64,000 nt of DNA from Dama dama (lineage: Eukaryota; Chordata; Mammalia; Artiodactyla; Cervidae): the NCBI RefSeq assembly GCF_033118175.1, contig NC_083701.1:11241501-11305500 (forward strand), in the 5' to 3' direction. The notes below the pieces were generated by a model that ran no database searches, had not been told where the DNA came from, and worked only from the letters and a program-made list of their open reading frames with translations. A program made the position numbers and the translations under genes. Below, piece by piece: positions 54,536-64,000 of the stretch; the stretch's first letter is position 1, and every line of letters starts with the position of its first letter.

Positions 54536-54752
54536 CTGCTGCTGCTAAGTCGCTTCAGTCGTGTCTGACTCTTTGTGACCCCATAGACCCGCCAGGCTCC
54601 TCTGTCCATGAGATTCTCCAGGCAAGAATACTGGAGTGGGTTGCCATGCCCTCCTCCAGAGGTCTTCCTGACCCAGGAATTGAACCCGCATCTCCTGAGC
54701 CTCCTGCTTTGGCAGATGGGTTCTTTGTCACTAGTGCCACCTGGGAAACCCC
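54536..54752 (-). repeat. Bov-tA-type SINE
   Basis: Complete minus-strand copy from 'ctgctgctgctaagtcgctt' to 'tagtgccacctgggaaaccc'. Confidence 0.95.
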
Positions 54753-57657
54753 TTACTCCACTGATGTATTAGTAACTTAGTAATTCTTAACTTTCCCCCG
54801 TCTTCCTATCTAAAGTCTTGCAGTGTTTATTCCCACAAAGGTTTTATACACTTATAAATAAGAAAGTGGGAAAAGCCCGGAACTCAATGTAGCACAGATT
54901 TGTAAACAGGAGGCAGGAGAATGATAACCTTAATTTAGTAATTCAGGAGTGGATGGATATAACCACGTGAAAATGTGACCCTGGGGGCTCATTCCCTAAG
55001 AACATAAAATCTTAATAATGAGCAAGTTTAGCTCAATGAGTGATCAATCTAATAGTGTATAGCTTGTTTAGTTCCATTTTTAAAACTTGTGGCTCTTATC
55101 ATATTTATGAAGGATTCATAAAGAGAAGAGCAAGAAATACACAGATGTGGGTTGGTAGGTGGGTTGGAAGCTAAAATCTGAAGTTAGATGGATAACATCT
55201 GAGCTCTGCACATAGCAATGGAAGGAATGTTACTGATTTGGGTTCCCTTTACTTCTCCTTGAGGTGGTTAAGTATTCTTTTGACCAAAACACTGCAGGGT
55301 GAAATTTCCTGGCAGAGAACAAATACCTCGGAGTTCTGTGCCATACAAGAGAACAGTGTCTTCAAAGCACATTGTGATAGCTTGTGTTTTTTTGAAAAGA
55401 GCAGAGTGAGTCTGAAGTTGCATCTGGGATGAACTGCCCCCCTTAGCACCGGGTATGCTGGCAGTGGATTCTCCTGAATAAGTCTTCAGAGCAGCCCCAC
55501 CCTGACTGGACAAATGAGAAGCTGGGGAATGAGGGAGATCTGTTACTCACACAGGGCAAGGGTGAGCTGCCTGCAGTCAGCTCTGCTGACCTGTGAGGGT
55601 GCCCCTGGGACTAGGAAGAGCACGTCCTCCCGGCAGTCAGCGTGATTCCCAAACCGCTGCCCGGGGCACGGGTGCCTATGGAGGAGACAGCGATCGTTTG
55701 ACCAAGCACATTTTTGAGCACTTGCCTTCTGGGTTGGTGACTAATCTGAAACCATGAGATAAATGACTCCTAGGCAAAGGTTATAGGAGAAGCTAATTTG
55801 AGCAGACCAGGAAAATGGATTTTAAAGCTAGAGACACTGGAGAAAAATCTGTAGCCCCACTTTAAGCGTTGTTTTCTTTCCCAGCAAGTAGGACAAAAAT
55901 TACCTTCCTAAGGTACCTCTATGTTTTGAAAAGTGGTTGTTATTTTTTGTTTCCCCCAAAAAAACTCAGATTAGGAGTTAGGAGGTTAGGACCAAATTGT
56001 CTTCTCCAAAAAAAATATGAGCATGACGATCTGGCCAATCTGTTTGATTTTTATGTCATCATCTGAGTTGAAATAATATTTTTATCCACATTAGCAAACA
56101 TTCGTCAAAATGAAAAGCTCTGAATGTATAAGAACTTTGTACAATGAGTTACCCAGTTAACATTTTTAACAAGAGAATTTATTTCCTTCCTTTTTACATA
56201 CAGAGCTGTTTATGTGTTAGAGACCAAATATGGGATTGAGTGAATGTTAGAATCAGGCCCATCAAAAATGTGAGGGACTTTATAGAAATATGCTAATCAA
56301 CTGCACAACGCAATGCATTAGTGGGTTATGAAGTGAATTTAGTTTGATCCTTAAATTAAAAAAAAAAAAGTTTGTTATTGGAGAGGAAACGTAGGTCCAA
56401 ATAGAGGAGTGACTTAATTTAGGCCTTTTGTTCTAGATGTCTGATAGCTTCTTTTACTTTGTAGTAATGCCTGCCAAATACTCATACTTGGCCTACTTAC
56501 CTAATCTGGAGACCAGGTGACGGCAGCAATTAAAACTAGCCCTTCCCCGACATGCATGCAGAGGTCTTATAGCCAGCAGCCTCTACCTCTAGGTATCTAG
56601 ACAAGACTCAGCTGATGGTGACCCTGAGGCTGCCGCACACCCTCTGGGTGGACCTCGCTTCAGCGAGGAAGTAACTTTCCCAGGTGCACGAGGAGAGAGC
56701 CAGTCATGCACAGTTATCAAAAACATATTCTACACGAAGCCAAGATCTCGCCATAAGAGGGGATGGCATGTATTACCTAAGCTGCGATGTGGTGTGTCTG
56801 ACATTCTTTCTTTCCTGCTGTTGACCCTCCGAGCACGTGTAAACAGCCTGTTGAACTTGCCACTACCTGTATTCCCAGGACATCCTGTTAACTGTTGGTT
56901 GTCCACTTCCTTGCAGCTAGAGGTACTCTCGGGTCACACAATGGCTGGTTTATTTGGGAGCCATATCACAGAAATCTGCACCGAGCTTTCTAACTCTGGC
57001 TGTGTGGGTAATTCTGAAAACCTCGGATCTTACTTTCAAATCATCCACAGCTAAACCCAACTCTGCCTCTTTCCCGAGTCTGAAGAATGCATCCCAGACA
57101 AAAGGCCGAATTCAGCTGACCTTAACTCTCCCTCCGCGGCATTCCTTTAGTTCTGTGTGTTTGAAATTCAAGGCCTGTTCTGGTTTCAAGTACACTTTTT
57201 AAAAAGTCTGAAACAGAAATGTATTATTGGACCAGTAATGCCTCACGGAGGCCAATAATGGTGTTATGTATGAGCCACAGTGCTTTTTTTGTTAGCGGTT
57301 TAAGTGCCTCTTTGCCATCCCCCTCCCTCAGGTTTCTTGAATCATACTCACTAATTCGATATTGCTCTTGTCCTGTATAATGTAAGCTAACATTGGCAAA
57401 ACTGTGGGGAGTAAGGGTGCTTCAGCGGAAAATCTTTAGTTTAACAAACGGTAGTATAATTTTGTGGAGAGTGCAAAGGATTATTGAATTGGAACATTAT
57501 CAAGACACCTGAATGCCTCCCCAAAATAGTGTATGTTGGAACAATGGCACATTTAAAAAATATTTGGAGAGTAACGATCACCCACCATTCCACCACCCTA
57601 ACCTAACAGTTTTTGGTTATTGCTATTCAATCTTTGTTGCTTCAAACATTGTTTTAA
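54753..57657. other. SINE-free stretch of 2.9 kb
   Basis: The longest stretch without a ruminant SINE or BovB. A minus-strand MIR-like segment lies at 55480-55575 and another weak one near 56630-56720. No gene is recognisable; frames are 86 codons or shorter. Confidence 0.45.
55480..55575 (-). repeat. Probable MIR fragment
   Basis: 'ggacaaatgagaagctgggg' followed by 'gttactcacacagggcaagg' fits minus-strand MIR. Confidence 0.4.
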
Positions 57658-57876
57658 GGGCTTCCCAGGTGGCTCAGTGGTAAAAGTATCTGCCTGCAAT
57701 GCAGAAGATCTGGGTTCGATCCCTGGGTTGGGAAGATCCCTTGGAGAAGGGAATGGCAATACACTCCAGTATTCTTACCTGGAAAATCCCGTGGACAGAG
57801 GAGCCTGGCAGGCTGTACAGTCCATGGGCTCACAAGAGTCGGATACTACTTAGTGACTAAACAACCACCTCCACGC
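57658..57876 (+). repeat. Bov-tA-type SINE with 8-bp target duplication
   Basis: Complete copy flanked by 'tgttttaa' at 57650-57657 and 57877-57884. Confidence 0.96.
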
Positions 57877-57913
57877 TGTTTTAAACAGTTGCCACTTTGA
57901 ATCTTGCCGTTTT

Positions 57914-58107
57914 ACTTATAAAACTGGAGTAGCACACATGCTGTGCTGAAGTGTTGCCGTCTCTGTTATTTTAAGGGCCCCATAATAATACCATCATATT
58001 TGTTGTCATTACTTATAAAACTGGAGTAGCACACATGCTGTGCTGAAGTGTTGCCGTCTCTGTTATTTTAAGGGCCCCATAATAATACCATCATATTTGT
58101 TGTCATT
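57914..58107. repeat. Perfect 97-bp tandem duplication
   Basis: Two identical head-to-tail copies, 57914-58010 and 58011-58107, each from 'acttataaaactggagtagc' to 'catatttgttgtcatt'. I see no mismatch. A BovB fragment starts at the end of copy 2. Confidence 0.97.
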
Positions 58108-58255
58108 CAGTCACTCAGTCGTGTCTGACTCTTTGTGACCCCCTTGGACTTCCCGACCGCCAGGCTTCCCTGTCCTTCACCATCTCCCAGAGTTTGCTCA
58201 AATTCGTGTCTATTGAGTCAGCAATGCCATCCAACCATCTCATCCTCTGTTTTTC
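58108..58255 (-). repeat. BovB LINE 3' fragment
   Basis: 'cagtcactcagtcgtgtctg', 'tgtccttcaccatctcccag' and 'ccatccaaccatctcatcct' then 'ctgttttt'. Minus-strand, short. Confidence 0.93.
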
Positions 58256-58834
58256 ATCTATGGCATCATGTAGATGTTCCTTAATTTACTAAAGTTCCTA
58301 TGCTGTTGAGTCTCCAGAGGTTGCCGGCCTTTGGGCAGAGACCATGCATGCAGTGAGCCACTTGAGTCGTTAGCTACCTTTCCCCATTGAGTGAGCTCCC
58401 TGGGAAGCTTTCTCAGAAGTGAGATCTTTGGGCAGAAGGGATGGGCTCCGTCTTTGGGATCTTGCAGTGCCACGTTGCTTTGTCAGACAGTCATGTCACA
58501 GAGATGAGTCGTGGTTTTTGGAAACAAGACTCCATCAGCTTCTTCCTGAATTTCTCCCTAGAGAGAAGGCCTCTCCCACCCTCCCCTCTAGCTGACCCTT
58601 TGGGAGGAGGCTTTCCCAAGGAAAAAATGCGTCGGTCACAGCTAATATCACTGCTCTTATGAATGAAATGTGTCCTACCCAAAGGGCATAGGAGGTTCCA
58701 CCCTGACTCCACTGTTTGTGTAAGGATGGGGTAGGGGAGTGCCTTCAAAATGTTATTCATTTAATAATTGCAGATTAGATTTCTATCAAGGGAGAGGGCG
58801 TTCTGCCTAGATGTGAGAACAGCTCATCGCCCAG
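58256..58834. other. No gene or repeat recognised
   Basis: Unassigned. Two frames of 73 and 89 codons overlap on opposite strands at 58441-58760. Confidence 0.4.
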
Positions 58835-59060
58835 CTCTGGACTTAGACGGTCTGGGTTTGACTCACAGCTTCCTTTTAGCTGCTGTGTGGCTCTGGGCAG
58901 GGTGCTCAGCCTTGCTTATCTGTAAACTGTTGTCATCATCTAATCATCCCCATCCCAGTAGGTCATTGTGGGAGTTTAGTTGGGTCCTCCATCGAGGTAC
59001 TCAGCACAGTGTCTTGCACAGACTAAGAACTCAGCAAGTCTTAGCTGTTAGTATCATGTG
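58835..59060 (+). repeat. MIR SINE, nearly full length
   Basis: 'ggacttagacggtctgggtt', 'tgctgtgtggctctgggcag', 'cttgcttatctgtaaactgt' and 'actcagcacagtgtcttgca' cover the MIR from tRNA side to 3' end. Confidence 0.78.
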
Positions 59061-59950
59061 ACATACCTTTTACTTCCCAGTTCTTCAAGGTCCGTGAATT
59101 ACTTGAGCACTGTTTCTCTTATTAACTCTATTTCTCATTGAATTCCAGTAGCCCTAGGAGCTGATACTAGGGTCAGCCGTAGGTGTTGATTTGGCAATAG
59201 GTTCTGTGCTCTCCACTGGCTTAACAAGGGCTTTAGTCTAATGGAATGCGTGAAAGCGGCTGGCTGCACTTGTTTTGTGTCTCCCTTTGCTCTTGGCACC
59301 TGCAGAATGTGCTCAAGAAATGGTTGATAAGAGCTGAAGTTTAGGAAAGCTAACAACCACAGTTCTTTGAGCTTTTCAGAATATAACATTGATCTCTCCA
59401 CTCTTTCCCGCTGTTCTCTCCTTCTGGAACTTTATTAGATTAGCATTGGGCCTTCCCATTCTATCTTCCATGTCTCTTAATATCTATTAATGCTCTGTCT
59501 TTTTTAAATTAATATCCTATTTTTTGTGTGCTACCTTCTTAGGATAATTTCATCAGCTGTGTCTTCTAGTTCACTAATTCTCTTACTGGTATATGTTTAA
59601 TCATTCCCTTGTTAAATTTTTTTTTTAATTTTTGGAGGATCTGTTTAGTATTTTTTCACATCTGTCTATTGTTCATAATATCTTTTTTTCTCTCATTTTT
59701 ATAATAGGCTGTCAAAAGGCCTTCTTTGCTTTCCTATTTTGTGTTGGGGAGAGTCGGGGGATCTCCCTCCCAAATTCTGATGCCTTATTTGATCATTCAC
59801 TTCCAGAAATGTTTAGGGACATTTTCTGTCAGTCACCCGGTGCTGGGTGCTATGGGGTGCCCTGAAGGAAACAAGACTCGACCCCATCACAGATTGTACT
59901 AAAAGCCGCCTGTGGCCTTGAGAAGGGCCAGCTCCTTGGCCCTGATCACA
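59061..59950. other. No gene or repeat recognised
   Basis: Unassigned; T-rich at 59500-59710. Confidence 0.4.
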
Positions 59951-59962
59951 ATATTCTTTGAA

Positions 59963-60172
59963 GTGTGTTAGTCACTCAGTCATGTCTGACTCTTTGGAAC
60001 CCCATGGGCCATAGCCTGCCAGGCTCCTCTGTTCATGGGCTTCTCCAGGCAAGAATACCGGAGTGGGTTGTCATTCCCTTCTCCAGGAAATCTTCCCGAC
60101 CCTGGGATTGAACCCGGGTCTCCTGCATTGCAAGTGGATTCTTTACCGTCTGAACCACCAGAAAAGCCTGTC
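59963..60172 (-). repeat. Bov-tA-type SINE with 12-bp target duplication
   Basis: Complete minus-strand copy flanked by identical 'atattctttgaa' at 59951-59962 and 60173-60184. Confidence 0.97.
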
Positions 60173-60184
60173 ATATTCTTTGAA

Positions 60185-60477
60185 AGAGCCCCTCGTTTTT
60201 TCTTTAATACTCCCCTTTTACACCAGGGATTCCATGTCGCTTCTCCTTAGCTCAACTCAGCTCACCCCCCTTCTTAAATCATCTTTCCCCTGATGCCTGG
60301 AGAACATTGACTCTTCAAAGCCAGGAGACACCACCGTGTCTGGGACATCCCTCCCGACCTCCCTCCAGGGCTTCTGGAGCCCTTTGTGCACAGGGACCAC
60401 CTCACACCGCTTACGGCTCAGTCATGCTGCTCCGGCATTGTCACTGCCCGGCATGTTTCTACCCGTTCTCTCTCTCT
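60185..60477 (+). repeat. Possible L2 trace
   Basis: 'cattgactcttcaaagccag' then 'gagacaccaccgtgtctggg' could be the L2 segment also seen at 32690. Weak; the rest is unassigned. Confidence 0.3.
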
Positions 60478-60600
60478 CTTTTTTTTTTTTTAATTTTTTT
60501 TTTTTTCATTTCAATAGAATATTTCCCTTCGTATGCGTTTCTGTTGAAGTCTGGTTGATGCACAGTACTACATAAGCTTCAGACAAACAACAGGGATTTT
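60478..60600 (-). repeat. L1 3' end fragment
   Basis: Two T runs, then 'ctgttgaagtctggttgatg', 'cacagtactacataagcttc' and 'agacaaacaac'. This is the reverse complement of an L1 terminus with its tail. Confidence 0.65.
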
Positions 60601-60781
60601 CCCTCGTTTGTACTCACAGGGAGGCAGAAGCACATGGCTTAGCACATACTAAGCGCTTAATCAGTTCCTGCGTGAAAGGAAATACTGGTGTGCATGAATA
60701 GCTGAATAGCAATTCAGGAATACAGTTAATATAGTTCTTTTTAAAAGTGGTTTAGATAACCATTGTTTGCCAGAGAGACAC

Positions 60782-60890
60782 TGGGGACTTCCATGGCAGT
60801 CCAGGGGTTTGGACTTCATGCTCCCACGCAAGGGGCACAGGTTTGATCCCTGGTTAGGGAACTAAAATCCCACATGCCCTGGCCAAAAAA
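60782..60890 (+). repeat. CHR-type SINE
   Basis: 'ggggacttccatggcagtcc', 'ggtttgatccctggttaggg' and 'aactaaaatcccacatgccc' then an A-rich tail form a complete copy. Confidence 0.88.
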
Positions 60891-61449
60891 AGAATAGAGA
60901 GCCAGTGCATAGGCAGGGACATCAAAGGGGCTTTTCTGCCCATTTCATCGCGCCCTGCTGGTCTTTAACCAGCCAGTGCAGGGGGCCCCAGGCAGCATTG
61001 CTTTGCCCCCTGAGGAGCTGAGAGGGCCTGGCTGGCTTGAGAACTGCGTCTCCCTGGTGGGGTCACGAGTTTGGTAGACCCTGCGGTGTCTCCTGCCAGG
61101 TGAAAGGTAGAAGGAGCCAGCCTATGAGACGAAGCATCAGCAGTTTGCTCTCACCGTTTAGTGAGAGCTTCTGTCATTTAATCCTGCAGCTGGGCCAGCA
61201 TCCCTGATTTGATTTGCCTTGAGGTTCAGCCCGGCCCGGTCGCTTTCCTGTCTCGTCGTCTCCTCTCCCCACGGCTGGGGGAGCCCTTGAGCGTGTTTGT
61301 CCATCTGTTCACCTCCACACCTGTCACGTCCCGGTCATGTGACTAAGAGTCCTCTGCTTTTTCCCGTCACAGCTGGTTTTCCTCTTCTCACCAGTTTTAA
61401 CGGGGCCTGGAGTCTCCCCGTTGTCAGTGTCTGCAACACGAGTGGGATC
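60891..61449. other. No gene or repeat recognised
   Basis: Unassigned, GC-richer than the flanks. Confidence 0.4.
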
Positions 61450-61640
61450 ATGGGACTGCTCTTTCTGGCCTGTGTGACTGCAAACAAGCTGCTTGACCTC
61501 TCTGAACCCCAGCTTCCTCACCTGTGAGATAATGATGAATGCCTGTTTCCCTAGGCTGTTCAAAAAAAAATAAAGATTAATGATCTTTACCTAGTGTCTC
61601 TATGTGCCTGGTTCCTAGCTCTCAAAATGGGTAATTATTC
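61450..61640 (+). repeat. MIR SINE
   Basis: 'ctggcctgtgtgactgcaaa', 'caagctgcttgacctctctg' and 'accccagcttcctcacctgt' are plus-strand MIR. An A-rich interruption ('caaaaaaaaataaagatt') lies at 61561-61578. Confidence 0.75.
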
Positions 61641-63114
61641 TGCCAGGATGCCTAGAGCTTGGGAAATACACTCAAGGATCTGGAGGAAAACACTGCTGAA
61701 CTTGATTCTCTGATCTTGCAGTTTAACAACTCCGTAGCCTACAGAGGTTAATACTTCTCACTTGATGGGGTTTTTCCGTCCGTTGGGCTCTCGAAAGAGC
61801 AGAGGCTCATTTAAACTTACTCAGAAGTAGTGATGGGGGTCAGGGTTAGTTCCAGACCACCTCTTGATCTCCCTGTGATGTCTCCTTCATTGCATCTGTG
61901 TGTTTCCCTTCTCCTCGTGGTCTGGGCTGGCTTCCACTTTTTGTATCTTTGTGTCTCTGTTACCTGCTGCCTAGTTGGAGTCTGTGTTTCTTCGTTAAGC
62001 TACCTGTGCCCGGTCCGTCATCGCTTTCCTCTGTCACTTTTTCACTTTTGCAAGTTCCTTAGGGGGTCAGCTCTGACTAGTCCAGCTCATCTGTCTTCTC
62101 TCCAGCCACATCATCAGTTCCTGGGAAGCCCTTGGTCAAGCTGCCTTCCCTGGCCTAGTTAGTGCTGGCTAGAAGAAAAGTGTGGTCCCTTGCCATGGAA
62201 CCTGGCTGTCTCTTTCCTGATCTTTGAGTTGGGGCTCTTTGAAGGTAGTTGAGACCACCACATGTAATCAGACACTATATACCAAGTCAGTGCCATGTTA
62301 ATAAACGTGTTAAGTATTTTGGAGAATCGTTTTCTGTGTTTCCGTGTTACACAAAAATGGAAATATTCTCAAGGCAAAGGTTAACGATAACTTTTGGTTT
62401 CAGGAGCTATTTTTTCCCTCTTGACACAAGACAGGCCTTTGGTTGGAATGTAACAGACTCTGTACAATGAGTCAAGACTCCCACTGGTTTGCATTTTTCA
62501 TTAGCGTGTCATTCAAGGAAATCCTGGCTTTTTGGGTCATGGAACAGGCCTCTCTGTTTATCCTTCTGCAGAAGTTAAAAATGTGAAGTATTTAATAATA
62601 CATCTGAAGATAAACTTGTATTTTGAGGTCTGTTCTCCTAGAGCCATTTGGGGGAATTGCAGTGGAGCCTTTTGTATAAATATTTTCAAAATTTTGTGAT
62701 TGCCTTTATCTCAACAAGGATCATGGAAAAAGAGGCGTTCTTACAGTCTAAATATCAGTTGAAAGGATTTAAGAAGCTCAGAATTCCGACTCACATTCAA
62801 AGACTACTTTCTTCATATTTAATAAAGTATTAATTTTCATCCCAAATGTTTACTGAAATGGACAATGAATAAACCTTCTGTACCCTATGTATGATCCTAC
62901 ATGGACTTTTTTTTCTTTTAAAGCAACACTGGGAACATGACAATCTGTGACATGCATTTTGTTTTAATCACATGGTGATTGTTAGCTAATGAAAAAGTAT
63001 GCAAAGTTTATATTGTCCGTATCTAACAGTTACTTTTATTTTTGGAGTATACAGTCTTTTAGGTTTTTGCAGTAACTGTCAGATGCGGTTGTCTTTTCCT
63101 ATTATGCCTGGTAA
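61641..63114. other. No gene or repeat recognised
   Basis: About 1.5 kb. A 110-codon plus frame (61830-62162) is rich in L, S and C with no recognisable domain. AT-rich after 62240. Confidence 0.4.
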
Positions 63115-63200
63115 CCATATTTATTTATTCATTCCGCAATTGTTTGTTGTATGCACACAGTAGTAAGAATTGTGATAGTTGCTGAGAGTCAACTATGAGT
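63115..63200 (+). repeat. Possible ancient repeat fragment
   Basis: 'ttcattccgcaattgtttgt' then 'tgtatgcacacagtagtaag' recalls the start of the old family at 3865. Short. Confidence 0.3.
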
Positions 63201-63828
63201 AGTCGTGGAACTAAGAAAGAATGGAAAAATATGAAAGGGGAAGAGAAGGCGATGCCCTGACTATAATTATGCCCACTCCAGCATCTCCCCACCCAAGGTC
63301 CCCTGGCTGCCTCCACATATACCATTTACATGAACCTGTGAGATTTTATTGTGTGTCAGAGAGTCTTACTCCACATCAACTATTAATATATGGGCACTTT
63401 GGGTACTTCTGCCTGAGGAGTTACCAGCCTCTGATTCAGACCAAAGTATAGGTTTTCCTGGCAGTTTTTTTTCCACACAGTTAGAGATGCTCCAGGATCC
63501 TCCAAACCTACTCCACCCCCCACTGCTGGCATAGAACCCCATCCCAGGATTTCTCAAGCATCGCACCCCTCTACCCCTCTTTCTCCTGGTCCTTCTCAAG
63601 CTTACCTCCTGGAGGAAGGGTTGAATTTTATGCTGGTTTATCATTAACTAGGAGAAAGTGGCATAAAGGCAGGAATACCCTTGAGAATTTCTCAGGAAGA
63701 TTCTATGTTTGTGGCCAACACATCGACAGTCATACATTTTCCTTTCAGTATACTTTGTTCATTCGAGCACCAAATAAAGTGGTTGGCTTACATTTATGGG
63801 CTATAATGTCATGAGCACACTTATGCCC
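63201..63828. other. No gene or repeat recognised
   Basis: Unassigned sequence. Confidence 0.4.
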
Positions 63829-63853
63829 GCACACACACACACACAGACACACA
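63829..63853. repeat. (CA)n microsatellite
   Basis: About nine CA units, then 'gacacacag'. Confidence 0.9.
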
Positions 63854-64000
63854 GGTTTTATAAATGCCAGACTCAGTTGAAAGCTGCTGAGATCTTGGAA
63901 TAAGCAAGGCTGCAGAATCTGAGGGATTAGCAGATTCTGTAATATCTTCCTTGGTTTCCATGGCCTGGCCTCCTCACAGTGGGTTCGTGAGGGTAGAAGC

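Noticed and set aside
1..64000. Bacterial-type systems, CRISPR arrays or phage genes
   Set aside because: The repeat content is that of a ruminant nuclear genome throughout; the many similar repeats are dispersed SINEs, not spaced arrays.

Overview
The window is nuclear DNA of a ruminant, most likely a bovid. The evidence is its repeats: about thirty tRNA-derived Bov-tA and Bov-A2 SINEs, seven fragments of the RTE-type LINE BovB, a ruminant L1 3' end, and cetartiodactyl CHR-type SINEs. Beneath these lies an old layer shared by placental mammals: MIR, L2, L1M, MER5 and a Tigger-type MITE. The sequence alone does not separate cattle, sheep, goat or related species.

I find no protein-coding gene or functional RNA gene that can be asserted. 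All long open frames are short on a vertebrate scale, lie over repeats, or lack recognisable protein features. The window is best read as intergenic DNA or the inside of a large intron. Two stretches are kept as weak exon candidates: 17097-17227 on the minus strand and 35611-35694 on the plus strand. The only recognisable coding remnant is the decayed reverse transcriptase of a BovB copy (43601-44630, minus).

Layout. 1-10 kb: L2 and L1 remnants, a 37-bp BovB insertion with perfect target duplications (4234-4292), several SINEs, a young L1 tail (8015-8348), and a MER5 and L1M/CHR block (9.5-10.7 kb). 10-24 kb: Bov-A2, many Bov-tA copies, CA microsatellites, MIRs, and a TAAT-rich repeat-free block at 16.13-16.50 kb. 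24-33 kb: a TG minisatellite, MER5, and two MIRs split cleanly by SINEs. 33-43 kb: L2/MIR remnants, two BovB tails and a 16-G tract. 43-50 kb: the largest BovB copy, a third BovB tail with target duplications, and a stack of CHR and Bov-tA SINEs (48.06-48.96 kb). 50-64 kb: L1M, a Tigger MITE, a poly(T) flanked by 15-bp repeats, a long SINE-poor stretch (54.75-57.65 kb), and a perfect 97-bp tandem duplication (57914-58107).

No set of genes acting together is visible. What the window records well is an insertion history: MIR/L2/L1M first, then CHR SINEs, then BovB with Bov-tA and Bov-A2. Several copies have exact target site duplications or sit nested in older copies, which fixes their order.
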